Shown piece after piece: positions 1 through 7,338 of a stretch of 14,540 nt of DNA. The DNA comes from Chloroflexota bacterium (GTDB lineage Bacteria; Chloroflexota; Anaerolineae; Anaerolineales; DRMV01). The stretch covers positions 1 to 14,540 of the forward strand of contig JAADEP010000137.1 in the NCBI GenBank assembly GCA_013153335.1. Direction: 5' to 3'. The position numbers and the translations under genes were made by a program. Position 1 is the stretch's first letter. The number at the start of each line of letters is the position of its first letter. The notes under the pieces are model-generated. The model did no database searches. It saw only the letters and a list, made by a program, of their open reading frames with translations, and was not told where the DNA came from.

Positions 1-102
1 ACACCCCGCGCCGCGCGAGGTCGCGGGCGCGGGCTGCCGGCCCCGGCCCCACCGGGCGCGCGTCGGCTCGGGGCGACCCCAGGCGAACCTCAACCCAAAA
101 CG

Positions 103-130
103 AACGCCCCCGCGGGGTCGCGGGGGCGTT
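103..130 (-). terminator. Intrinsic terminator of the oxidase operon
   Basis: A perfect 11-bp stem (103-113 paired with 120-130) closes a 6-nt loop. Read on the minus strand, the hairpin is followed by CGTTTTGGG, a short T tract. It starts about 40 nt past the stop codon of the last operon gene, where a Rho-independent terminator is expected. The remaining bases 1-102 are GC-rich and I see no gene or clear signal in them. Confidence 0.85.
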
Positions 131-169
131 GCGCGTGGTAGGTGGCGTCGTTGCGCATCGCGCCCAAAT

Positions 170-661
170 TTATTTCAGGGTCATGAGAAAAGCGACCAGC
201 GCGTCCACTTGCTCGGGCGAGAGGTCGGTGTACGCGGGCATCAAGCCCTCGGGGAACCCTTCGACCACGTACGCGTTGGGTTCCAGGATCGACTGGCGGA
301 TGTACTCCTCCGCGCTCATGCCGGGCACCCGCTCGGCCGCGGTGGTCGCGATGCCCGCCAACGAAGGTCCGACCAATTGCACGCCCGGCTCCAGGGAATG
401 GCAGGTCACGCAGCCCGCGTTCGAGCCCAAGGGGTTTTGGTTGAAGAGCTCTTCGCCCTTCTTGACGAGGTCTTCCTCACCGCCGGCCTCTTCGGCTTCT
501 TCGGTTTCTTTTTCTTCCGGCGCCTCGGTGGCCTTTTCAGCGGGCGCGGCTTCTTCTTGCGCGGGAGCCTGGGTCGCGCTCGAAGAGCCGCCGCACGCGG
601 CCAGCGCCAAGGCCATCAAGGCCAGCAGCGCAAGAACGAAGAACCAATGCTTGCGGGTCAT
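170..661 (-). CDS. Monohaem cytochrome c lipoprotein (163 aa)
   Basis: Small membrane-anchored c-type cytochrome, probably the external electron carrier to CuA of the oxidase encoded upstream. Residues 1-22 are a lipoprotein signal peptide ending in LALAAC, with lipidation expected at Cys23. Residues 24-65 are a Glu/Ala-rich flexible tether. The haem motif is C84-V-T-C87-H88 and the likely axial Met is M141 in GLMPAY. The chosen ATG has AGGAGG eight bases upstream; an in-frame TTG seven codons earlier lies upstream of that site and is unlikely. It is the last gene of the operon, 46 nt after the fusion gene. The haem domain is a paralogue of the C-terminus of that fusion: from NAGC to AYVV 43 of 53 residues are identical. 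The fold and location are secure; the direct partner is inferred from gene order. Confidence 0.93.
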   Translation of the reverse strand: MTRKHWFFVLALLALMALALAACGGSSSATQAPAQEEAAPAEKATEAPEEKETEEAEEAGGEEDLVKKGEELFNQNPLGSNAGCVTCHSLEPGVQLVGPSLAGIATTAAERVPGMSAEEYIRQSILEPNAYVVEGFPEGLMPAYTDLSPEQVDALVAFLMTLK

Positions 662-707
662 GGCAACGTCCTCCTGCAGCAAAAGTTTGGTGACACGAAC
701 TCGTGTC

Positions 708-3065
708 CTACTTTGATTCGGGGGTTGGCGTGCCTTCCTCGGTCAAGGTGAGCAGGAAGGCGACCAAATCCTGGATTTGCTCCTCCGTAAGCCGCTCCCG
801 GGCATCGGGCGGCATCAGCCCGGGTGGGTAACCCGGGACCACGTACGCATCCGGGTCCACGATGGACTGGTAGATGTACTCCTCCGCGCTCATGCCGGGC
901 ACGCGGGTGGCAGCCCGGGTGCCGATGCCGGCCAACGAGGGCCCGACCAATTGCACGCCCGGCTCGAGCGCGTGGCACAAACGGCAGCCCGCGTTCACGC
1001 CAGGGACCTCTTCCAAAAAGAGGCGGCGGCCCATCTCCGGGTCGCCTTGCGTGCGCAAGTCGTGGAACCACCAACGGTGTACCCGGCCCGGCTCGACCAC
1101 GACGGTCTCATGCACCAACAAAAACGTGTTCGCGGGGTCGGCAAATCGCACTTCCACGCGGTGTTCACCGGGGTTGGCCCACCACTGGACAAAAAAGGCT
1201 TCCACTCCCCCTTGGTCTTGGACCGCGCGAACCTCATGATAAACCCGCGCGCCGTCCATGTAGACATCCAGCTGCATCTGGCCCGCGGTGCCAGGCCCCG
1301 ATTGTACCACGTCGGTCTCTTCAAAGGTCAATCCCGGACGGTGCAGGAACGCGAGCTCGAGCGTGCCCTGGGTATGGGCCCACGCGGGGCCGTCGTAAGG
1401 CAGGCGCGCGATCGCGAGGATAAGCCCGGTCAACAACAAGACCAACACCGCGGCCCGCCGCGCGGCCGGATGCCGGAGCAGGGCCTGCCACGTCGCCGGC
1501 TCGGGCTCGGGCTGCGAGCCCGGGATGGGCTCACGCAGCACCCGCGGCGCGTCGGCCGGCGCGACCCAATCCATGCGCAACGGTTTGCCCACCCATTTGC
1601 GGCGCAGCCACGGCTTGCGGGTGCGGGTCAGCCGCCCCTCGAGCCACGTGTTGCCCCAGCGGTTCACGCAATCGTCGGGCGGGCAGCCCAGGGTCTGCAC
1701 CTCGGCCGCGCCGGACTCCCACGCCAGCGCGATCAGGTCGGGATGGAGATCGCCGATGCACGGCACCGCGACCACGTGTATCGGTCGCGGTCCGTCCGCG
1801 CTCTCGGCTAACAAGGGCCTGTGCCACAAGTCTGGGTTGGCCAAGACGTGGCGGTAACACACAAAGGTCACGCGCGGCGCGCGCGTGTACGTCCGAACAG
1901 CCTGCACGCGCGCCCGCAGTTCCTCAAGGCTGGGGTGGTCGAGGGTGAGCGCGTCGGTCGGGCAGCTGCCCACGCAAATGCCGCAGCCCACACACAGCGT
2001 CGGCTCGAGCTGGGCGATGAGCTTCGGCCCTTTGCCCTCGCCTTCCCGAGGGACCATGGTCAAAGCCCGGTAAGGGCAGTCTTGCGCGCACAACGTGCAC
2101 CCAATGCACGCGCTCGCGTCATATTGCACGGGTTCGGGCTGGGGCCCCGGCCAGATCCACGGCCACACGGCCCAAAGCCCAAAGGCCAGCGCGGCCATCC
2201 CCCAGGTGGCCACGCCGCCCCACTGCAGCCACGCGGGCAACACGAAGAGGTACCAGCCATCCAAAGGCACGCGATCGGGCCAAGCCGTGAAATCCCACGC
2301 GGGCCGCAACTCGACCGGCCAGATAATGCCGAGCACCACCCACAACCCGGTGAGCAGCGCGAGCCAATACCGGGGCGGGAACCAGCGCCGGTGGTTCAGG
2401 CGCTTGATGTGCCACCAGTAGAACAAGCCCATGAGCACGGCCAGGCCCACGTGGATGAAGAAGAGGGTCACCAAATATACCCAGCCCTTGTTCGCGGGCT
2501 GTTCCAACAGATAATGCACAATGAGGGATTGGCCGCCGGGCGAGCCTTGGAGGTCCTGGATCAAAGCCTGATGCAGCCACTGGGCCCGGTCGTCCGCGAG
2601 CATCCAATACCCGGTGACGCCGATGATGAGGGTGAGCAGCACCAGCCCCACGCCCGACACCCAGGCCAGCCAGCGCGGCCCTTGAAACCGACGCTGGACC
2701 GCCATGCGCCACGCGTGCAGCAGGGTAAACACGAGGAAGAAGTCGCTCGCATAGCGGTGCAGCGAGCGCATGATGCGGCCAATGATGTTGTTTTGGATTT
2801 GCTGGATGGAGGCGTAGGTTTCGACAAAGCCGAAATGGTAAAACAGCATCAAATAAATGCCCGAGACCACGAGGAGCATCAGGCTCCAGAGGGCCAGGGT
2901 GCCGGTGTGATAGAAGAGCACGGCCCACGGCGCGCGCACCCAGCGCGCCCAGGGCGCTTCGAGGCGGCTGGTCCACGCGTCCAGGCGGGCCAGCACGCGC
3001 GCGGTCCAGGTGCGCCAGGGCCGGGGCAAAGGCGGCTGCACAGGGGAGGGTTCCGGCGGCGTCAT
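708..3065 (-). CDS. Cytochrome b / ferredoxin / MvhD-like / cytochrome c fusion (785 aa)
   Basis: One uninterrupted frame carries a whole electron-transfer chain. Residues 48-304 form about six membrane helices of a cytochrome b core; paired haem ligands are H103/H117 and H205/H219, both spaced 14 as in bc1-type cytochrome b. DGWY at 269-272 sits where the quinol-site PEWY motif is expected. Residues 320-330 and 358-368 are two CxxCxxCxxxC [4Fe-4S] motifs. Residues 399-475 resemble MvhD/FlpD hydrogenase Fe-S subunits, with C403, C436, C461 and C466. A helix at 536-553 precedes a beta-rich segment (about 565-668) and a haem domain with C694-x-x-C697-H698 and probable ligand M751. Helix count puts the Fe-S domains in the cytoplasm and the haem c outside. 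The start has GAGGAG upstream. Domain calls are firm. The function, quinol or ferredoxin oxidation passed to cytochrome c and the oxidase, is inferred. No Rieske gene is nearby. Confidence 0.88.
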   Translation of the reverse strand: MTPPEPSPVQPPLPRPWRTWTARVLARLDAWTSRLEAPWARWVRAPWAVLFYHTGTLALWSLMLLVVSGIYLMLFYHFGFVETYASIQQIQNNIIGRIMRSLHRYASDFFLVFTLLHAWRMAVQRRFQGPRWLAWVSGVGLVLLTLIIGVTGYWMLADDRAQWLHQALIQDLQGSPGGQSLIVHYLLEQPANKGWVYLVTLFFIHVGLAVLMGLFYWWHIKRLNHRRWFPPRYWLALLTGLWVVLGIIWPVELRPAWDFTAWPDRVPLDGWYLFVLPAWLQWGGVATWGMAALAFGLWAVWPWIWPGPQPEPVQYDASACIGCTLCAQDCPYRALTMVPREGEGKGPKLIAQLEPTLCVGCGICVGSCPTDALTLDHPSLEELRARVQAVRTYTRAPRVTFVCYRHVLANPDLWHRPLLAESADGPRPIHVVAVPCIGDLHPDLIALAWESGAAEVQTLGCPPDDCVNRWGNTWLEGRLTRTRKPWLRRKWVGKPLRMDWVAPADAPRVLREPIPGSQPEPEPATWQALLRHPAARRAAVLVLLLTGLILAIARLPYDGPAWAHTQGTLELAFLHRPGLTFEETDVVQSGPGTAGQMQLDVYMDGARVYHEVRAVQDQGGVEAFFVQWWANPGEHRVEVRFADPANTFLLVHETVVVEPGRVHRWWFHDLRTQGDPEMGRRLFLEEVPGVNAGCRLCHALEPGVQLVGPSLAGIGTRAATRVPGMSAEEYIYQSIVDPDAYVVPGYPPGLMPPDARERLTEEQIQDLVAFLLTLTEEGTPTPESK

Positions 3066-3086
3066 CGGGCTCTCCTCAGGGCACGC

Positions 3087-3122
3087 GCGCGGGGGCGACC
3101 CTCGCTCGGGCCGCCCCCGCGC
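3087..3122 (-). other. Intercistronic GC-rich hairpin between oxidase subunit I and the fusion gene
   Basis: A perfect 11-bp stem (3087-3097 with 3112-3122) encloses a 14-nt loop that can form a few more pairs. It lies in the 72-nt gap after subunit I, ending 21 nt before the fusion start. There is no T tract after it on the minus strand, so a full terminator is unlikely. A role in protecting the upstream mRNA end or lowering read-through is inference. Confidence 0.6.
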
Positions 3123-3137
3123 CTTCGAGGTCGGACT

Positions 3138-4793
3138 TTACCACAACTTCATCTTCGGCGCGTCAACCGGCACCATGTGCGAAAGCAGGTCGATGAGGAC
3201 CGGTGTGTACGCGATGAGGATCAAGCCCACCGCGCCCGCGATCCACGGCTTCCACGAATCCAGCCACGCAGGCGTGAGTTGCACGTCGCGCATGGGCTCG
3301 GCTACCTGGACCTCGACCGGCTTTTCGGCCTTGCGGCCAAAGAACGCGGTGTGGGCCATGATCCAGACGTACATGTACACGGACGTGAGCAAGAAAATGC
3401 CGCCGATGCCGACGCGCAGCAAGAGGCCGCTCCACTCAGGAGGTACGTACGGCGCTTCGCCCAAAGGCGTGCGCCGCGGCGCGCCCAAAAGCCCCAGGGA
3501 GTGCATGGCCTGGGAGAAGATGGCCATGCCCGTGGCCCACAGATACACCTGGGCCAGCGCGACCTTGCGGCAGCACAACTCGCGGCCCGTGAGGTAAGGC
3601 ACGAGCCAGTACGAGATGCCCATAAAGGTCAAGGTCACCGCGGTCGACACCGTGAGGTGGAAGTGCCCCGGCACCCACGCGGTGTTGTGCAGGATGAGGT
3701 TGGTGTTGTACGACGCGTTGACCACGCCGCCGATCCCGCCGAAGATGAAGAGCAAGCCGGCCAAGAGCTGGGCCGCGACCACAGGGTCGTCCCACGGCAG
3801 CTTGGCCAACCAGCCCAACAAGCCTTTGCCCCCGCGCTTGATGCCCGCGTATTCCAGCGACGCGACCACCGTGAACAGGGTCATCATCGACGGGATGACG
3901 ACCGAGAGGGTCAGGAGCGCGTGGATGTACTTCCAGGCCGGCGCCACACCGGGATCGACGAACTGGTGATGGAAGCCCACGGGCACCGAAAGCAGGATGA
4001 ACAACCAAAAGGCCAACCGCGCCATGGTGTCGCTGAAGAGCTTGCCGCCGGCCTGGCGCGGCAGGTACCCGTACCACGAGATGTACGCGGGCAACAGCCA
4101 GAAGTAGACCAAGGGATGGCCGAACCACCAGAAGAAGGTGCGGGCCACTTGCACGTCGATGCCTTCCAGCCAGCCCAACGACCAGGGCAGGAGCATGAAC
4201 AGGGCCTCAATGGCCACGCCCAGGGTCGCGAGCTGCCACAACACCATGGTCGCGACGCTCGCGAACGCGATAAAAGGCGTGCGCACGCCCGGGTTTTGCT
4301 TCTTCCACTCATACAGGGTGAAGTAGAACCCGTACCCTTCGATCCAGCTCCCCACGACCAAGAGCACCAGGCCCAGGTAGAAAATCCACGAGGCCTTCAT
4401 GGGCGGGTAAAAGGTGTAGAGCACGCTGGCCTGGTTGGCCAAGATGGCGTACGAAGCCAGGAGCACGCCGACCACCATCATCCAGAACCCCAGCGCGTTA
4501 AGCTTGGGGTATTTGAGCGGTCGCCTGAGCCCATAAATGACATTGAAGGTCAAAAACCCGGTGATGAAGAACGTGGTCCACACGACCGCGTTGAGCACAC
4601 CGTGCAGGGTCAAGCCCTGATAGTAGTTTTGCGCGATGTGCCATTTACGCAAGGTGGGGTAGAAATTCCAGCCCGCGTAGTTGAAAGCCTGCATCGGGCC
4701 GTAGAAGCTGCCGATGGACAGGGCCGCGATCGCGACGAACAAGTGCCAGCCGATAAAGCGCTTTTCGGACCGCGTGAGGGTGTATTCACCCAT
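3138..4793 (-). CDS. cbaA: Haem-copper oxidase subunit I, ba3 type (551 aa)
   Basis: Catalytic subunit of a terminal oxidase that reduces O2 to water and pumps protons across the cytoplasmic membrane. The metal ligands are all present: H64 and H379 for the low-spin haem, H377 for the high-spin haem (GHFH at 376-379), and H226, H275 and H276 for CuB, with Y230 in GHPLVY as the cross-linked tyrosine. Nearly all are offset by 7 from my recollection of Thermus thermophilus ba3 numbering, and the motifs around them (QAGGKL, PVGFHHQF, NTAWVPGHFHL) are ba3-like, so family B is well supported. About 13 hydrophobic segments are visible. The ATG has AGGAGGGAGG upstream and begins 14 nt after subunit II. 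The order IIa-II-I is that of the Thermus ba3 operon. No subunit III is present, as expected for this family. Confidence 0.96.
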   Translation of the reverse strand: MGEYTLTRSEKRFIGWHLFVAIAALSIGSFYGPMQAFNYAGWNFYPTLRKWHIAQNYYQGLTLHGVLNAVVWTTFFITGFLTFNVIYGLRRPLKYPKLNALGFWMMVVGVLLASYAILANQASVLYTFYPPMKASWIFYLGLVLLVVGSWIEGYGFYFTLYEWKKQNPGVRTPFIAFASVATMVLWQLATLGVAIEALFMLLPWSLGWLEGIDVQVARTFFWWFGHPLVYFWLLPAYISWYGYLPRQAGGKLFSDTMARLAFWLFILLSVPVGFHHQFVDPGVAPAWKYIHALLTLSVVIPSMMTLFTVVASLEYAGIKRGGKGLLGWLAKLPWDDPVVAAQLLAGLLFIFGGIGGVVNASYNTNLILHNTAWVPGHFHLTVSTAVTLTFMGISYWLVPYLTGRELCCRKVALAQVYLWATGMAIFSQAMHSLGLLGAPRRTPLGEAPYVPPEWSGLLLRVGIGGIFLLTSVYMYVWIMAHTAFFGRKAEKPVEVQVAEPMRDVQLTPAWLDSWKPWIAGAVGLILIAYTPVLIDLLSHMVPVDAPKMKLW

Positions 4794-4807
4794 GAGCCAC
4801 CTCCCTC

Positions 4808-5320
4808 CTATTGGCTACCCGTGTATTCCTCGGGCGGAACGACTTTGATCACACCGGACATGGCCGCGTGGCCTAAGCCGCAATATTCGGTGCAGATGAA
4901 CTTGTATTCGCCGGGCTCTTTGAAGGTGTAGCTCAACTTGCCCACATAGCCCGGGATGACCTGGACGTTCAAGTCGGTATCCAGCACTTTGAAGCCGTGC
5001 TGAATGTCGCGGCTGGTTACGTAGAAGGTGACCTTCGCGCCCGCGGGAACCACGATCTCGCGCGGGACGAATTGCCACGTTTGCGCGATGAGGTAGACCT
5101 CATACTTGCGGCCCGGAACGAGCTCGCGCACGCCGGGCTTCGACCACATGGGGTCTTCGTTGAGCTTTTTCGGATCCACCCGCCGATCCAACGTCGGCAC
5201 TTGGACGCCCAACGCGAACCCTGCAATGCCGATCAACACCGCGAAGGACGCGAGCAACGCGGCGCTGATCAAGATCCATCGGCGCTCATGGCGGTCAATG
5301 AGGGTGCTGTGCGCAGTCAT
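4808..5320 (-). CDS. cbaB: Oxidase subunit II with CuA site, ba3 type (170 aa)
   Basis: Electron-entry subunit that accepts electrons from cytochrome c at a dinuclear CuA centre outside the membrane. One N-terminal helix (about residues 15-38) anchors a cupredoxin domain. The CuA ligands are complete: H108 in DIQHGF, then C143, E145 (backbone), C147, H151 and M154 in the C-T-E-Y-C-G-L-G-H-A-A-M motif. The single helix and short length match the ba3 subunit II rather than the two-helix aa3 type. The ATG has AGGAGGGAGG upstream. Its neighbours include two Sco-family proteins and a PCu(A)C chaperone, the proteins known to reduce and metallate CuA in Thermus. Confidence 0.95.
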   Translation of the reverse strand: MTAHSTLIDRHERRWILISAALLASFAVLIGIAGFALGVQVPTLDRRVDPKKLNEDPMWSKPGVRELVPGRKYEVYLIAQTWQFVPREIVVPAGAKVTFYVTSRDIQHGFKVLDTDLNVQVIPGYVGKLSYTFKEPGEYKFICTEYCGLGHAAMSGVIKVVPPEEYTGSQ

Positions 5321-5336
5321 ACCACCTCCCTCCTGC

Positions 5337-5474
5337 TTAGGTCGTCGGACCGTATTGCAAGAGCATCCAGTAAATGGAGCCCCAAATCAGGACCAACAGG
5401 ACCACGAAAATGCCCACGATCACCCATGTGCCGCGCGGGACGAACTCTTCCTCATGGGGATGATGCTCGCTCAT
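5337..5474 (-). CDS. cbaD: Oxidase subunit IIa, single-helix peptide (45 aa)
   Basis: A very short gene, translated by hand. The peptide begins MSEHHPHEEEF, has one hydrophobic helix at residues 17-39 and ends YGPTT. An AGGAGG lies five bases before the ATG. The stop is 16 nt upstream of subunit II, and the start follows the PCu(A)C stop by 13 nt. In Thermus ba3 oxidase a single-helix subunit IIa of about 34 residues is encoded directly before subunits II and I, the same order as here. It packs in the place of a second subunit II helix. The His/Glu-rich N-terminus is longer than I recall for the Thermus protein; whether it binds metal is unknown. Position, ribosome site and length make this a real gene. 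Confidence 0.88.
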   Translation of the reverse strand: MSEHHPHEEEFVPRGTWVIVGIFVVLLVLIWGSIYWMLLQYGPTT

Positions 5475-5487
5475 GCCGACCTCCTGC

Positions 5488-5943
5488 CTAATTCATGGGA
5501 TTGCGAATTTCCACCTCAATGGGGATATCGCCGCTCTTTTCGAAGTGCAAAATCAGCTTGACCTTGGTTCCGGGCTGAAAGTCCACCTGTTTGTCGATGC
5601 ACATAATGTGCAGGCCGCCCATTTTGAGTTCCACCGTCTCCCCGGCCGGGATGACGATCTTGCCGCCCGGCACGGGCCGCATGCCCATCGCGCCGCCTTC
5701 CTTCATGTAGGACTCATGGAGCTCGATGGTGCCGCACGCGTCCGAATCCGCGCCGATAAGCGCGTCGTCCTCGGTGCCCTCGTTGCGGATGGTCATATAG
5801 AACGCGCCCGCGGTCGCGACCTTGGGCGACGGGCGGCCCCAGGCGTTTTCGATCACGATCTTGGGGCCTTGAGGTTTCGAGCCGCAGGCAGCCAACGCGA
5901 CCAAAGCGAGCATCCCTACAAACAAGCCGACAAAACGCTTCAT
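5488..5943 (-). CDS. PCu(A)C periplasmic copper chaperone lipoprotein (151 aa)
   Basis: Copper(I) chaperone that loads CuA of subunit II. The signal peptide (residues 1-19) ends in LVALAAC with lipidation at Cys20. The family's copper site is recognisable: H76 in ELHES, M86/M88 in GAMGMRPV, and H112-x-M114 in GLHIM, close to the H-M-x21-HxM pattern with two extra residues in the loop. The ATG at 5943 was chosen because AGGAGG lies eight bases upstream; a longer in-frame extension to 6030 lacks both a ribosome site and a signal-peptide start. It lies between Sco and the oxidase structural genes. C70 and C115 could form a disulfide, which is not shown. In Thermus this protein type delivers Cu to ba3 CuA, so the role here is well grounded. 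Confidence 0.93.
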   Translation of the reverse strand: MKRFVGLFVGMLALVALAACGSKPQGPKIVIENAWGRPSPKVATAGAFYMTIRNEGTEDDALIGADSDACGTIELHESYMKEGGAMGMRPVPGGKIVIPAGETVELKMGGLHIMCIDKQVDFQPGTKVKLILHFEKSGDIPIEVEIRNPMN

Positions 5944-6033
5944 GGGCAACCTCCTAAGGTGGATTTTTCGAGGCCCAGAGGAAGGGTTCGATGGAGGTGG
6001 TATGCAGCGCCAGCCTCGGGGCCCCACCACGCG

Positions 6034-6636
6034 CTAGTGATCGATGAGGTATTTGAGGTCCGCGGCGATGTCTTCACCAGGTGTGCCAAAGGGGAAGATG
6101 AGCTTGATGTAGCCGTCCTTGTCCACTACGGTCACGGTCGCGGTGTGGTCCATGAGATAACCCGTCGCGCCCGGGACCTCGCGCTTTTCGTAATAGATGC
6201 CGTATTGGGTCGCGACTTCGGCGATTTGGTCCGGCGTGCCGGTCACGCCGAGGAAGGTCGGCCAGAAATATTCCACGTACTCCTGGACCTTTTCAGGCGT
6301 ATCCCGTTCGGGGTCAACCGAGACCATAATGACCTGGACCTGGTCCGCGTCGTCACCGAGCACTTCCATCGCGCGCTTGAGTTCGGTAAGGGTTGTGGGG
6401 CACACATCGGGGCAGAAGGTGTAGCCGAAGTAGAGGAGCACGATCTTGCCCCGGAAATCGCTCAAGCTCACGGGCCCGTTGGCCGACATCAGGGTGAAAT
6501 CGGGCGCGGGTTCGTTCGATTGCAGCACCGTGCCGTGAAAGGCGTAAGGCCGAAACCGGTCCCACGCCCACCAGCCCAGGCCCACGAGCAGCAGGGTGCC
6601 GATGAAACCGAACCAGAAGTGGCGGTTGCGCAACAT
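6034..6636 (-). CDS. sco: SCO1/SenC-family oxidase assembly protein (200 aa)
   Basis: Membrane-anchored thioredoxin-fold protein for CuA maturation, acting as thiol-disulfide reductase and/or copper carrier. An uncleaved helix at about residues 7-25 anchors it. The redox/copper motif is C75-P-D-V-C79, and the distal copper ligand H164 is present in MDHTA, so all three canonical Sco ligands are kept. FxLMSANG and the LSDFRGK strand are typical of the family. The ATG is preceded by GAGGAG. It lies 21 nt after the first Sco paralogue and 90 nt before PCu(A)C; I see no strong promoter in that gap. Confidence 0.95.
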   Translation of the reverse strand: MLRNRHFWFGFIGTLLLVGLGWWAWDRFRPYAFHGTVLQSNEPAPDFTLMSANGPVSLSDFRGKIVLLYFGYTFCPDVCPTTLTELKRAMEVLGDDADQVQVIMVSVDPERDTPEKVQEYVEYFWPTFLGVTGTPDQIAEVATQYGIYYEKREVPGATGYLMDHTATVTVVDKDGYIKLIFPFGTPGEDIAADLKYLIDH

Positions 6637-6657
6637 ACGTCCGCTCCTCGGTGAGGT

Positions 6658-7338
6658 TTAGGGTGCGTAGCAGAGGAAGAAATGCGCGGCCTCATAAGCC
6701 AGGCGGGCCGAGCCCTGGCTGTTCTGAATCTCTTCGACCAACACGCCCAAGTGGCGCAAAATGCGCTCCTGGGTTGAGGCCAAGGTTCGATACTTGTAAT
6801 CCCCGCGCACGATGCCCCAACCGTCGACCAAGACATAGCGCGGGGCGAAAAGGATCGAGCCATCGGGCTGGGGCTCGTACCACACGCCGAACCCCGCGCC
6901 GATGATGAGCTTAAGCCGCTTCGGGTCCGGGTGGGTGGCGAAGTACCACAGCCCAGGTTGCGCGCCCACTTGCTGCGCGTACGCCTTGAGCACCTCGGGC
7001 GTGTCATGCTCAGGGTCCAAGGTGATGGTGACGATGGCGAAGGGGATATCGCCCATGATGCGCGGACCTTCGGCCTGGATCCGTTGCAAAGTTGGCACAA
7101 TGCCGTAACAATCGCCCGGGCAACGGGTGTAGAGGAACGAATACAGCACCACCGTGCCCCGCATATCCTCGTTGGTCAAACGCTGCCCATCTTGGTCGAG
7201 CAGCCAATACCCCGGGCCCAGGCGAACGCGGGGCAACACTTGGACGGGCTGGAAGACCTTAAACGCCACAACGCCAACGAACACCAGACCAAAAAAGGTA
7301 TAAATCCCGCGCGTAACCCAAACGAACGTCTTACTCAT
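6658..7338 (-). CDS. Sco-like thioredoxin-fold protein lacking the distal His (226 aa)
   Basis: Second SCO1/SenC-family protein of the operon. There is an N-terminal anchor helix (about residues 11-30), then a thioredoxin fold with C73-P-G-D-C77. When aligned on the downstream V-D motif with the other Sco, residue 164 is Phe rather than His (FAPRYVLVDG), so the copper site looks incomplete. The C-terminus is longer than usual and ends in a helical segment with C223. The start at 7338 overlaps the regulator stop by 8 nt in ATGAGTAA. No good ribosome site precedes it, which points to translational coupling. An alternative start at 7386 would add 16 residues without a ribosome site. A role as a CuA cysteine reductase rather than copper carrier is inference. 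Confidence 0.88.
   Translation of the reverse strand: MSKTFVWVTRGIYTFFGLVFVGVVAFKVFQPVQVLPRVRLGPGYWLLDQDGQRLTNEDMRGTVVLYSFLYTRCPGDCYGIVPTLQRIQAEGPRIMGDIPFAIVTITLDPEHDTPEVLKAYAQQVGAQPGLWYFATHPDPKRLKLIIGAGFGVWYEPQPDGSILFAPRYVLVDGWGIVRGDYKYRTLASTQERILRHLGVLVEEIQNSQGSARLAYEAAHFFLCYAP

Noticed and set aside
1821..4931. Very long plus-strand open frame (1036 codons) opposite the oxidase and fusion genes
   Set aside because: It is antisense to two clearly real genes. Its product is Arg/His/Gln/Pro-rich with no domain, as expected for the mirror frame of GC-rich coding DNA.
6030..6034. Longer start for the PCu(A)C gene at 6030
   Set aside because: The extra 29 residues lack a ribosome site and would bury the lipoprotein signal peptide; the ATG at 5943 has AGGAGG.
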